A stretch of 64,000 nucleotides of DNA from Typha latifolia. Taxonomy: Eukaryota > Streptophyta > Magnoliopsida > Poales > Typhaceae. The stretch's first letter is position 1; every line of letters begins with the position of its first letter. Below, piece after piece: positions 10,898 through 21,390 of this stretch. The translations under genes and the position numbers were made by a program. The notes beneath the pieces were generated by a model. It was not told the DNA's origin and made no database searches. It saw nothing but the letters and a program-made list of their open reading frames with translations. The stretch is taken from contig CM034100.1 in assembly GCA_019914945.1 (NCBI GenBank), forward strand, positions 9,063,096 to 9,127,095, written 5' to 3'.

Positions 10898-12376
10898 GTA
10901 AAATAAAAGCAGAATGGGTAAGGGCACAAAAATCGTAAACTATAATAATTTATGGTTCAAATAGCCATTACTTTTTCGCCTCATAAGGCCTACCTAAATC
11001 GAAGCAAATTAAAATATTTCAAATGTTGAATGTATTCAAAATATATGCAACCTTGTCATCAATTTATCTTCTCATTTCTTATCATCTCATGTGATACGGA
11101 GCATTGTCAAATGCGCTCCACAGGCTTTGAAACGCTACATCATCAATTTATTTTTCCATTCGATTCTCATGTCTATTTTTATTATCTCCCCAATCTTCTT
11201 TCTCATCTATTCATGCTTTATCCCAAAGCTAAAGAAGGTAATCTAGAAAGCCAGAGATCAAGAACCCAAATCAAATGTAAGAGTTCATTACTAAATCTAA
11301 AGAAAACTAATCCGGAAAAGTAACGTTTTAGGAAAAAGGGAACTTAACCTAGTACTTGTTTCGTTCTTGCGGACTCGTTAATAGAATGGTTTAAGTCACA
11401 ACTTCCAAGATTCATATTTCCCATATGTACTCTATATATATATGATATATTGGTTGGATGACTTGATCAAGAGTAACATGGCCTAGAAATGAAATCTTAA
11501 TGGATTTCTATAAAAACGTCAATGAGAAGATGCATTGTGAAGAAGGAACGACAAATTGTATGTGATATCGTTGCTAAAGGCTAAAAGAGTTGCTAAAGTG
11601 TGTAGAATTCCAAATTCTAGGATTAGAATGACCAAAAAAGCAGACATTTCAGAAGCCTCAATCTAAAAATCTATTAGATTCAACAAGCTTGGAATTTTAA
11701 TGGTTAATTCACTCGAGAAAGCAAAGATAGCATCATTACACAACCATTTCAAGAAAAATCCATGATAATAGAAGTGTGGTCAAGCAAAATTGAACCCTTT
11801 AAGGAGAGAAACAATTTTGCAAACAAAACATTGAAAAATAAAGGCATCAGAGAAGAACAAAACCTATGCCAAATAACATGAAGCACGCTGCAAATAAGAA
11901 TGGATCAAAACAGTAATATTGATGGATTACGCTTCATTTAATCTTGCATAATGCATAATAGGAAAACAACTCATCAGAGAACAGATTTTCAACAAAGAAG
12001 AGGCATAGTGATATTGCATATGCAACATCCATAACAATGAATCAAATTTATTATCATCTTCACAATGCACTAAATTGCAAAAGCAAGACACTCTGACAAC
12101 CAAAATTATTTAATTACTAGTGTCAATAGATAAAGAGGATAGACTTAATATCACGAGAGGAATCAAATAAGAGAACAAGCAATGTATTTGATAATATGTG
12201 CGAATAATCCCTCACCCTTTTCCACCTGCATCCCCCACTCCATGGAGAAGATTAAAGCAGCATGCGAGTATTTTATTTCGTCGGAACCGCCTACATAAGA
12301 TAATTGTTGGAAAAGAAAGCATGATGGCCATAAAGAACCTCCCCTTTCTTTTCAATGGACACCAAGCACGAATCGT
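10898..12376. other. AT-rich intergenic DNA; likely 3' flank of the 12.4-kb gene
   Basis: No protein-like frame. The part next to 12376 probably includes the 3' untranslated region of the minus-strand gene that ends there, but I cannot place a poly(A) site with confidence. The plus-strand frame at 12198-12566 is the antisense shadow of that gene's second exon. Confidence 0.5.
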
Positions 12377-12947
12377 TCACTGCGAAGAGATCCTGAAGCT
12401 GAGGAGCCTGTTGAACCCTCCCTTCCAACTTCCGTTCACCTTCCTACCAATCATCTCAGAAGGTGATTGCTGCGGCTCCACCATGGCGATCTCCCTCTGC
12501 TTCTTGCACAATACGAAGTTCCTGCTGCCATGGAAGCTGACGGACTCCACGGGGCTCAAAGCTTAATCAACCGTAACAACCGATCCATGAATAAGAGATC
12601 AAGATAAATTAGATTATTACGAAAAATACGTAAAAATATAAAAAGACGATGTAAGGGTTAGCAAAAGAGACATCGTCCGTACCGTCAGATCCGCCGTTAG
12701 CAGAGTAAAGAAGGAAGTCGTCAAGATTGGAGCTGAGAACGGGGAAGCGACCCTCTTGGGCGTAGGACCTGAGGGCAGTGCGGATGACGGCAGCGACCAA
12801 CTCCCCCTCGTTGACCAGGAAGCGGAGAGGGCCGGTGCTTCCAAGAACGGTAACAGAGACGAGAAATCGGCGACGAGCACCATCGCCGCGGCGGTGGTGA
12901 CCCTTTGCGAGAATCATCGGAAAAGCAGAGGATGATGTTACGTCCAT
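12377..12947 (-). CDS. DUF7054 (At4g22758-like) protein, two exons
   Basis: The one convincing host gene. I read exon 1 from ATG 12947 to 12683, a 121-bp intron (12682-12562, GT...AG) and exon 2 from 12561 to a stop at 12379-12377, giving 149 residues. The splice joins codon phase 1 cleanly (GGSD-A-LSPVES). The body carries RRRFLVSVTVLGSTGPLRFL, a helix with ALRSYAQEGRFPVL, DDFLLYSANGGSD and then GSRNFVLCKKQ. That order and spacing match the plant-specific family I know as DUF7054/At4g22758-like, whose biochemical role is unknown. The fold looks beta-grasp-like, which is an inference. ATG 12947 is the first in-frame ATG; the frame runs open upstream to a GTG at 13142 but without an ATG. No transmembrane segment or signal peptide is apparent. 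It stands alone between repeats and nothing indicates that it is broken. Confidence 0.82.
12562..12682 (-). other. Intron of the DUF7054-like gene
   Basis: Donor GACG/GTACGG (GT at 12682-12681) and acceptor GATTAAG/CTTTG (AG at 12563-12562) on the minus strand. It is 121 bp long and T-rich in its middle, as usual for a small plant intron. Removing it restores the family's continuous reading from SANGGSD into LSPVES. Reading through would replace the conserved SRNFVLCKK block with unrelated hydrophobic residues. Confidence 0.8.
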
Positions 12948-13509
12948 CGGGAATAAAAGTTCAGGATTTGAGATCTCGCTTAGTCGGTGACGGGATCGAC
13001 GCCGAGGCAACGGTAGTGCCAACCTTGCATGCAGGAGCCAAAGGGTGAGGCGGATGAAGACGGGACGCAGCCAGAAGTGGTCGCCCTCTTCTTCCACGAC
13101 AACGAGAAGGGCGAGAAAGCCGAATAGGTGCTCACCATTCACGACTGGCTAACGAGGAATCAGAGAAGAGATCAAACGAGGGGGAGAAAGGCGATGAACG
13201 AAGTATCCAATTGCTGGTGAGCTATATCAAGGAAGAAGATGAGGCGGCCGATTACTGGGCGGTGTCTAAAGAGAGTCCCGCTAGGGTTTGCTACTCAGCT
13301 ATCGATTTCTCTTGGATTAATTACACTTTGACCCCCCCAGTCATTTTCTATTTATCTTCTATTTGGTCCCTAGATTATTCAAAATCATTAAGCTATTATA
13401 CACCTCAAAGTTTATATTTTATTTTAGTTATCTATTGAAAAACATCCACTCCCAGCAAATTGTTCACCATCCTCGTCGTCTAGAGGATGGTATGGCAACC
13501 TGGTTATTA
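12948..13509. other. 5' flank of the DUF7054-like gene and intergenic DNA
   Basis: The first 200-350 bases are expected to hold the 5' untranslated region and promoter of the minus-strand gene. The frame is open on minus back to 13142, with an Arg-rich stretch (PLPRRRSRHRL), so a longer protein with an upstream exon cannot be excluded. I see no certain TATA box. The plus-strand frame at 13211-13438 has no recognisable product. Confidence 0.45.
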
Positions 13510-14248
13510 AGGGTGTAAACCAGCCGAGCTAGAGCAAGTCGACTCTAGCTTAACATTAGCTCAAAATTAGTTTTGAACTGTAATTTGATATTTAGGCTCG
13601 GCTCGGCTCTAACTTGAGCTAATCTCGAGTCGAGCTAGACCAAGCCCGAGTCAAGCCTAAGTTGAGCATGAGCTTGGTTAGGGGAGGAGGACGAGGCGGT
13701 CAACGACGGTGGCTTGCCGAAGGAGGAAGAGGAGGAGGAGGAGGAGGAGGAGGTAACGACAGCGCTTGTCAATAGAGGAGGAGGCCAACGGAGGAGGAAG
13801 ACGATTGGTTGCCACCAAGAGGAAGAAGAATTTTTTTTTTAATTTTTTTGATAGATTGGTTATTTAAAGAGTTGGTGGTGTTTGGAAAATGAGAATTAGT
13901 AATTGATGGAAGAGAGGAGTAATTGTAGCTAGGAAAAATAAAAATGGAAGCTCAGTCAGTGATATCAAGAGAAAAGGAAGGTATAAGCATTTAATATGTT
14001 TTTATACTCTTAGCCATGTGTCAAATCGAGATTTAAGAGGGTTTTGTCCTTAGCCACGTGTCGAATAGAGAATAAAGGAGTATATTAATATATTAATATA
14101 TATATATATATTCGAGCTTATTGAGCCGAGCTTGAGGGAGCTGGCTTTGGCTCAGGCTTGGCTCGAAATCAAATTTTTTAGGATCGGCTTACGTCATTAC
14201 GAGCTGAGCTCGAGCAGAACATGAGCAACTTGTTTATTTTGACAGCAC
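13510..14248. mobile_element. Probable non-autonomous element with GAGCTCGAG-type words
   Basis: The stretch opens with AGGGTGTAAACCAGCCGAGC and closes near TGTTTATTTTGACAGCACT. The last part, read in reverse, gives AGTGCTGTCAAAATAAACA, which partly mirrors the start. Both ends (13530-13690 and 14110-14230) are rich in GAGCTCGAG, GGCTCGGCT and GAGCCGAGC words, a signature of a common class of plant intergenic repeats. The interior has a GGA microsatellite (about 13720-13755), a T-run and an AT-rich run (about 14075-14112). No coding capacity. Termini and target duplication are not certain. Confidence 0.38.
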
Positions 14249-14528
14249 TAGTGGTGATAATATGGTGAGATTTATTTTTAGGGCTAGATTTTGGGAGAAA
14301 ATAAGATGTTCAAGAAGTGAGGAAAATTGGATGATTGACTAAACTAGTCTAGTTCTGATACGATTCAAACTTCACCAATGTCGTCTCGAACGCTGGTGGC
14401 TGGATAGCAAAGAGGAGTAGCTAAGGAACAACCCGTGGAGGACATGATGGCCAAAATCTCCCTCCACGCCTATTCTGGGACAGCCGCGCCAAAGACTTTG
14501 CAGGTGAACCATAGTCAAGAAAACCACA

Positions 14529-14918
14529 GTGAGAATCTTGATTGATATCGGGTCCACCCACAATTTCATTGACAAGAGACTTCTTAGGAAGATTGGGCTC
14601 GAGTTGGAACCCTCGGACGGGTTCGATGTGACGATAGGAAATGGCACCACCTTGCGGGCATATTTTATTTGTGGAGGTGTGGAGTTAAAGGTGCAAGGCC
14701 AAATTTTTACATTGAATCTTTATCCGTTGGCCTTACGAGGTGCCGACATTGTCTTAGGGACTCAATGGCTTCAAAGCTTAGGTCCTGTAACATTTGATTT
14801 TGCAAACCTCACACTTACATTTCGGAGGAATGGTCGAAGAGTGTTGCTAGATGGAAATCAACTACGGCAAGGGCCAATGTTGCAATCGCTGTTGGGACTT
14901 CCATGTGCAGGGGATTGA
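14529..14918 (+). pseudogene. Gypsy aspartic protease fragment (family I)
   Basis: An open stretch of about 129 codons with the retropepsin-type motif ILIDIGSTHNFID, in which the usual Asp-Ser/Thr-Gly is Asp-Ile-Gly. The second block, YPLALRGADIVLGTQWLQSL, is the flap-distal part typical of plant Gypsy proteases. In a working element it would cut the Gag-Pol polyprotein. The Ile at the catalytic triplet probably removes activity. It is followed by a stop (TGA at about 14916) and then by the linker to RT in another frame. Confidence 0.85.
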
Positions 14919-14927
14919 GCTCTACTC

Positions 14928-15726
14928 TTGCAAATGGCTATTGCTAAACCAGAACATCCGCCATCAAGAGAAATACCCACTAACATGAAGGAGCTGATGC
15001 AGGAATTCAGGGACCTCTTCGAGGAGCCCCGAGGACTACTGCCAACCCATCGGCACGACCACCATATTCATATCATTCTAGGGGCTGAACTAGCAAATGT
15101 TCGACCATACCGGTACCCATATGTCCAGAAGAAGGAGATCAGCCAATTGACTTACTTCAGCAAACTTGACTTAAGAGCGGGGTACCATCAAATCCGCATC
15201 GACTTGGAAGATGTGCACAAAACGGCGTTTTGGACTCACGCTGGCCACTATGAGTTCCGAGTCATGCCGTTTGGGCTCACCAATGCACCCGACCTTCCCA
15301 GGGGCGATGAATGATCTTTTTCGCCTGCTCTTGCATCAGTATGTGCTTGTCTTCTATGATGATATTCTAGTGTATAGTAGGAATTGGAGTGAACACTTGT
15401 AGCATGTGTGTGAGGTGTTAAATATCTTACGACAAAACCAGTTAAAAGTCAAGATGAGCAAGTGCCTTTGGGGTGAGCCATGAGTGGAGTACTTGGGTCA
15501 CATAATCTTAACGAGAGGAGTGGAAGCCGATCCAAGCAAGATCAAAAACATGGTGGACTGGCTGATTCCCACTAATCAGTTGGAATTGAGGGGATTCCTT
15601 AGGTTGACGGGGTACTATCGGCGATTCGTTGCCAACTATGACAAAATCACTGCCCCACTGACCTCCTTACTCAAAAAGGAGGATTTCAATGGACGAGCAA
15701 GGCAACGGAGGCTTTCGAAGCATTAA
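14928..15726 (+). pseudogene. Gypsy reverse transcriptase / connection fragment with internal deletion
   Basis: Three overlapping open stretches in different frames give, in order, [16 protein letters not shown], then [31 protein letters not shown], the catalytic [10 protein letters not shown] (about 15350-15375) and the connection block LRGFLRLTGYYRRFV. Between the first two motifs about 60 residues present in the other Gypsy copies here (the VLLVRKK and VDYRALN blocks) are missing, with the junction near 15147. A stop lies shortly after the [10 protein letters not shown] block (about 15400). Confidence 0.85.
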
Positions 15727-16270
15727 AGACAACCATATCTACCCCACCAATTTTGGCTCTACCGAATTTCAGCAAGCCTTCATGGTGGAATGCGATGGCT
15801 CGGGTGAGGGCATTGGAGCTATTTTTGATGCAAGAGGGTAGGCTCGTGGCATATATGAGCAAGGCATTGTCGAACCAGTCGCGACAGCCATCCACCTATG
15901 AGTGTGAAATGCTAGCAATCCCTACTTGATTGGCCAATAGTTTACTATCCGCACGGACCAACGTAGCTTACCCTACTTCATGGAGCAACGTGTGCACACC
16001 TCGACACAATAATGGTGGGTCACGAAACTCCTTGGGTATGACTACGAGCTAGTCTACAAAAACGGGATCGAGAATCGAGCTGCCGATGCCCTTTCGCGCC
16101 AACCAGCCACAAGTTAGCTAGCTTCCTTTTCAGCACCAACCCTTCCCCTATTTTTAGATTTGTGGGGAACCAATGTAAAGGATCGAGTCATGGAGGAGCT
16201 TGAGTTAGAGTTCAATGATCGCTTCCCTAATTTCACACCTTGAATACAAAGTCGCAGAAGTGTGGTGGAT
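15727..16270 (+). pseudogene. Gypsy RNase H fragment and 3' end (family I)
   Basis: Decayed RNase H-like sequence (VECDGSGEGIGAI near 15787) followed by [17 protein letters not shown] at about 16050-16100, the block that normally precedes integrase. Integrase itself is absent. The last bases before 16271 (GTGTGGTGGAT) sit where the polypurine tract of these elements lies, next to the LTR. Confidence 0.75.
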
Positions 16271-17071
16271 TGATACGATTCGGACTTCACTGATGTTATC
16301 TCAAGCATGGATACACTTTAGGGGTGTCTTTTGTTCTTGCTTTAGTATTTAATTCAGCAAAAAATAAGTTTTTTGTATGTCGCGTTCGAACGTGGGTGGG
16401 GTGCGTTTGAACGCACTTGCGAATGCCTACATCAGATTCAAAAAAATAGAGAACGCAAAATGTGCATTCAAATGCGATTGGACGTTCGAATGCGATCGGC
16501 AAAAATCCACTATTTCTAGGGTTAATAATTGTCATTTTTGAATTATTTGGTTAGCCTCTAAAGGTGTGGATGGCAACCAAGGAGTCATATTATTGAATGA
16601 ATTGAGTTTTGCCTTAGTCTTCTTCTTCTCTCTCGTTCTCTAGTTCCCCGGCGCCGCTGCTTCAAGCCTCCCTCCACCGAACCCTCCCCCTTCTTCCAAT
16701 CCCTCTATTACTTTACCCTAACCCTTTTGATCATCCATAATCCTTCCACCACCACTTACTCATCGGTGCCACCCCATTACCACTGGTCTACCACTATCCA
16801 TCATCACCTAGGATCAGTGCCTCCATCCACAGATCCATAGACTCCCTAATGTTCGTCTACTTCTCGGATGATATATCGAGATCCCACTATCCGATTTTTT
16901 AGAAATTAGATTTTTTTTTTGGAAAGCTCTTTTCTAGACCTACAACATATCAAAATTTCACATTGATCGAACGATTGCATATTTCGAGATCAATTTTCAA
17001 AGTTCTGTGCTAGATCCTGTCCAGATATGAAAATGGGATAGATCAAACCTTAGCCAAGGGAGATCACATCA
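16271..17071 (+). repeat. Family I LTR, plus orientation (801 bp)
   Basis: Starts TGATACGATT and ends GATCACATCA, so the ends form the short inverted repeat TGATA(T/C)GAT...ATCA(C/T)ATCA. A polypurine-like GTGTGGTGGAT lies just before it and a primer-binding-site-like word a few bases after it. Its middle carries GTTCGAAC-type palindromes (about 16384-16500), like the minus LTR at 22275-23200 and the satellite. It is shared: the element fragment at 14358-16270 ends on it, and a second internal region (leader and gag) starts from it. This is a tandem LTR-internal-LTR-internal arrangement. Confidence 0.85.
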
Positions 17072-17075
17072 AGAG

Positions 17076-17088
17076 TGATATCAGAGCC
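17076..17088 (+). promoter_or_regulatory. Primer-binding site of family I
   Basis: TGATATCAGAGCC lies four bases after the LTR end. It differs by one base from TGGTATCAGAGCC, the initiator tRNA-Met type primer-binding site of many plant LTR retrotransposons. Confidence 0.75.
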
Positions 17089-17112
17089 ACCATTTCTCGG
17101 ACATGCACTTTT

Positions 17113-17506
17113 GATGACGTCCACCAGAGCCATGGCTGCACGGCGAAACAAGGAGGAAGAGATCTTCCCAATAGAGGAGAGGGAAACGGCTACGGGAACT
17201 TCCACGGGAACTTCCACCCACCGAACCACCTAACCAAATCTCAATATGGAAAAGCCTAGCGTTCAAGCCAGGATTGGGTTGACGCTTGCGAACTTCCACC
17301 TTGAAGATGCGGCACTTCATTAGTTTCGGGCAGCCAATGCCCATGAAACAATTGAAAGTTGGGCTAATTTCTGCACCAATATCACGCGACGATTTGGAGC
17401 ATCGGGGTTTGAAGACTTTGATGATCTCCTCTTAAAGACGGTGCAAAGGACCATGGTCGGGGCATACCAAGAAGAATTTGAGAGGATAAGTAGCCGATGC
17501 TAACCT
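17113..17506 (+). pseudogene. Family I gag, N-terminal part
   Basis: ATG 17113 opens a frame starting MTSTRAMAARRNKEEEI, close to the MTTTRATAARREDEEEIL encoded on the minus strand of the A-type satellite monomers, which is the key link between this family and the array. Downstream come gag-core words (ESWANFCTNITRRFGASG and AYQEEFERISSRC). Two in-frame stops interrupt it, one of them at a Trp position (ALH-stop-F, TGG to TAG). About 35-60 residues present in the array's gag are missing here. The frame is cut at 17506 by the solo LTR and resumes at 20676. Confidence 0.8.
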
Positions 17507-17511
17507 CCATG
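17507..17511. repeat. Target-site duplication CCATG, left
   Basis: CCATG at 17507-17511 matches CCATG at 20671-20675 on the other side of the solo LTR. Five bases is the usual duplication length for Ty3/Gypsy integration, and removing one copy plus the insert restores a continuous gag. Confidence 0.85.
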
Positions 17512-17853
17512 TGTAGGAACCCCAATCCCAAAAAAAAAAAAAAAATTCATGGGCACGACGCGACCAGCCACACTGTGGCCGGCCTCGTGCCCATGCCAGC
17601 TGCTCATGCAGCTTGGTGGGGCGCCACGCGCCTGCGGCCAGCTGGCCGTGGTGGGCCCTGGCGCCGCCACTACTCCTCCTCTACCGCCTTCTCTCTCTCT
17701 CTCTTTAAATCTCTCTCTCTCTCTTTCTCTCTCTCTCTCGGCCACTCTCTCTCTCTCTCTCTCGGCCACCCTCTCACTTTACTCTCTCTATCTATACTGG
17801 CACCTTCCCTGGAGCCGCCGCCGCCGGTGAGATCTCTCACTCCCCTTCTCTTT

Positions 17854-17904
<51 letters not shown>

Positions 17905-20670
17905 CCGAGGTTGGGATCGTCGGAGCCGAGCTGCCGGCGCCGGTCTGCAACCTCCTCCCTCACCTCCTCTCTTTCTTCTCTTCCTCTTCTCTTCTTCTTC
18001 TTCTTCTTCTTTCTTTCTTTCTTTCTTTCTTTTTCTCCTTCTTCCTCAGCTCCTTCTCTGTCCTTCTGCACAGTGCTGGGCCGAGCCCAGCACTGATGGC
18101 AGATGTAATTAATTTATTAATTAATTAGTTTATTTATGTTATTTATTTAGGTATTTTTCTTCTTAATTAATACAAATAGATTATTTAGACATTAACTATT
18201 TTAATAATATTATATATCCTTAAATATAATTTTATTAATGATAATTTTTATAATTAATGATTAATTATGTATAAATATAGGTAATACTTTTATTTATTTA
18301 TTTATTTACATATCTATTAGATTAATAGATAGATTTGTAAATTATAATTATTAGATTTATATTCTAATACCCACATCATATATATTTTAAGTATTTCTAT
18401 TAATTTTATGATTATTCTGCAACAAATAAAATACTAAGTTTATTTAGTTATTTATTTATTATTTTATTGAGTAAAGACTGCGTTGTCCCTAATTAATCAA
18501 GATAGTATATGAATTATAAAATTAATTAAAATTAGACCACCTCTATACTTATTTAGCCTTTTATTTTATTTTATAATTATATATTTAGAAATACTCTTAT
18601 ATAAAAGGAAACAAGCCTCTTCTCCTTATATTATAATTAACTTTTTATAATAATAAAGAATTATAATATTTGAATCGTATCTATATTATAGACCTAGTTA
18701 TGTAATTAAAAATAAAGAAGAGTGATTCTAAATCTAATAAACATTTATATTTTAACTGAATTAATTCTAATTAGATAAACGGCTAACATCATACTACTTA
18801 AATATTTCAGATCCCGAACCCCCTTATTTGAGACCCCGTGGACCTTGCTAGCGATGAGTGTCACTTGGTTACCTGACGGACGTGAGAGATGCGTGGTTTA
18901 TATCTTCTGATCAGATAGTGAGTAGTCTTATCCCTTAGACGCCTTTCTCAAATTAAGTTATATTATATATTTGTGTATATGCATGTTTTGGCCTCCAGCA
19001 TGATTATATGATTTTATCTAGAGATGATTATAGTTGAGCATATTTTATCATGCATTCGATTATGCTGATTTGGAATATGAGTACATTGGTGATATATATA
19101 GAGATGATCAGAGATGATTCTACTGTTATGATTGTTTACCGAGTTGATCTGTAGCATGAGTATGCATGTAATAGATTAGCACAAGTATGCATGTAATATA
19201 TTAGCATGAGTATGCATATGTTGACGATACAGTTGGAGACTACATTGCATCATTTTCTCTTGATTTCTATTCCACCTAAATTCCTGTTATGCATTGACTT
19301 GTTATCGTACTAGATATATGCATATGATTTGTCATTTAGAAGGAAAGCATGAAATGTGATTGATAGGATAGTTAATAGAAAGCGTGAGGATACCCGAGTG
19401 GGCGCGAGGGTTAGGACGCGCTTGGTGGATGATTGATCGCTCGACATGGTCGCGATCCTGTTGGTCTTACGTCCGAGGTCGTTAGTCTGTGTGCGCAGCA
19501 AACATTCGGACACATGCCGTTCGCTAGGGCATATGTGGCGAGTTATCCTCACGAGGTTTCTATCAACTATGAGGGTGCCTGGTCCGGATGGATGTTGATA
19601 CCCTAGCGGGTGGCGGGGTATGGTTATATTAGAGATACTCTTGCGGGTGGCGGAGTATGCTCCAAGCCTTTGGACATGATGTTGAGACCGGGTACCGGGT
19701 ATTGACTATGCACAGTGGTCTAGTATGTTGATATTATATTGAGATGTCGGTGATGATTATGATGTTGAGAAATGCATATGATTTCATTATCATTTGATTA
19801 CCTGATTATCGAGTGGTCAATATTCATCATATATGATTGCATTTGATATCATAACGTGGTCATGGTCGGCATGCATCATGTGTCATATTTGAGAGAGAGT
19901 TATGATGATAGTATGATACAGAGATTTGTTTACTCATGGTCGAGGATTATATACTTTTATCAGTTATGACATGTTATCTACTTTTCATTTATATATTATT
20001 GAGGATACATTCATATACTCATTCATAGCATGATACTCTTTCTGATTCATATTATCCAGTATATGATTTACTCTCTGTTTGGCATCACTGATTCGGGGTG
20101 GTTTATTCACTGAGCCTTTTGCTCATAACTCTCTTTATTTCTTTTCTAACCCCTCAAATTTGTGGTACGTGATAGCGACCTGAGATATCTTGAGAAGATA
20201 TTTTAGAGTGATGATAAGGTGAGCTATTGATGCGAGACGGTATAGAAGATAGTTTAACCAAACATTGAGTTGTATCGTTGTTTGTTATATTTGTGCCTTA
20301 TTGTATCGAATAATGATTTGTATAGTATATATCGGAATTTATAGCACTCGTGTATCAGTTCTTTAGTTGTATCTTGATGGTTTGTTGTGGCCTGTTTGGG
20401 CCCTGCCAAATTATGTAGTGGTATAGTGTATATTATTATAAACTTGGATATTCATATGTTAACAAGTTTATTTGGTTGATAGTATGATGTATTTGGTGAT
20501 GGATCATGTGATCATGAATAGGTTAACATGTTTTATTTGATGATGTCATGATTATATGTGCATAGGAGAGTATCTGTGTGGGACGGGCCCCCCGCCGACC
20601 TGTCGCGTGCGCCACACGTGCCGTGTGGGCACGTGGGCGTGCACGTGCCGTGCCGGGCGGGGGCGTTTCA
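17512..20670 (+). mobile_element. Solo LTR, 3159 bp, of a large Gypsy element (Tekay/Del-like)
   Basis: Begins TGTAGGAACCCC and ends GGGGGCGTTTCA (TG...CA) and is flanked by the 5-bp duplication CCATG. No internal coding region is present, so it is a solo LTR left by recombination between two LTRs. Its great length, the TGTAGGAACCCC start and the TTCACTGAGCC word near the 3' end (about 20106) resemble Tekay/Del-type chromovirus LTRs. That family assignment is inferred. It has CT-rich microsatellites at about 17686-17770 and 17851-17902, a TTTC run at about 18010-18035, and GCGGGTGGCGG-like repeats at about 19600-19640. Long frames over the CT tracts are not coding. It split a family I gag, so it is younger than that element. 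Confidence 0.88.
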
Positions 20671-20675
20671 CCATG
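20671..20675. repeat. Target-site duplication CCATG, right
   Basis: Second copy of CCATG, directly after the CA end of the solo LTR. See the left copy at 17507-17511. Confidence 0.85.
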
Positions 20676-21390
20676 GACGGATTAACAACTTTGCAGCACC
20701 TTCATCTCCGAGCTGTGGGGAGACATACAAGCCGACGTGAGAGCTTTAAGGCCTAGAACCTTAAAGGAGGCCTTTGAAGATGCATTGCTCATGGAAGACA
20801 AACATCGAGCCATAAAGGTACACTTCAAACTGAAGTGGACTAGCCAAGAAAGCCGTAATCTGGTTCAGCCTACCATAGCAGCAGGAAATGGTATCGGCGT
20901 ACCAAGAGCCGCCGTTGCAATGGTGCCTCCTCGAGCACCCCTAAAGCCCTCCCAAGATGTGAAGTATGCATCTAGAGGTCCGAGTCGAGCACTCACACCA
21001 GCTCAAGTGGAAAAGCAAAGAGCCAAAAGCCTATGGTTTTGCTATGATGAGAAGTTTGTACTTGGACATCGCTGCGCTAAACCGATGGGATCGATGATGA
21101 TAATAGATGGGTTGGAGGATGCTGAGGATGAGATTGCAGCTGAAGATAAGGGTGTGGTTGGACAGCAAGGAGGAGTAGCTGAGGAGCAACGCGTGGAGGA
21201 CATGATGGTCGAAATCTCCCTCCACGCCTATTCTGGGACAGCTGCGCTAAAGACTTTGCAGGTGAACGGTGTAGTCAAGAAAACCATAGTGAGAATCTTG
21301 ATCGACACCGGGTCCACTCACAACTGCATTGACAAGAGGCTTCTTAGGAAGATTGGGCTTGAGTCGGACCCACGAATGGGTTCGATGTGA
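20676..21390 (+). pseudogene. Family I gag C-terminal part, degenerate zinc knuckle and protease start
   Basis: Reading resumes after the solo LTR with STFISELWGDIQADVRALRP and EAFEDALLMEDKHRA, the end of the gag core. At about 21030-21080 the nucleocapsid knuckle reads FCYDEKFVLGHRC, where one Cys of the CX2CX4HX4C pattern is lost. An acidic linker (LEDAEDEIAAED) leads to ISLHAYSGTAALKTLQV and the protease ILIDTGSTHNCID with a proper Asp-Thr-Gly. The frame breaks by a frameshift at about 21385. Confidence 0.85.

Larger units (their letters stand above)
14358..16270 (+). mobile_element. Family I Ty3/Gypsy fragment: LTR start joined to protease-RT-RNase H
   Basis: Begins with 37 bases of an LTR 5' end (TGATACGATTCAAACTTCAC, 14358-14394), then jumps directly into the gag/protease boundary, so nearly all of the LTR, leader and gag are deleted. 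What follows is collinear with Gypsy pol: protease, part of RT, RNase H and a tail ending in NRAADALSR (about 16070-16100). Integrase is missing. It runs into an LTR at 16271 with no gap. Several frameshifts and stops show it is dead. The gag/protease junction resembles the other family I copy at 21165-21390. Confidence 0.85.

Noticed and set aside
12948..13142. N-terminal extension of the DUF7054-like protein
   Set aside because: The open frame starts at GTG, not ATG, and its hydrophobic/Arg-rich residues do not match the family core. Kept only as a possible upstream-exon question.
17497..18096. Long Ser/Leu-rich frame and its Arg/Glu-rich antisense frame
   Set aside because: Produced by CT/GA microsatellites inside the solo LTR.
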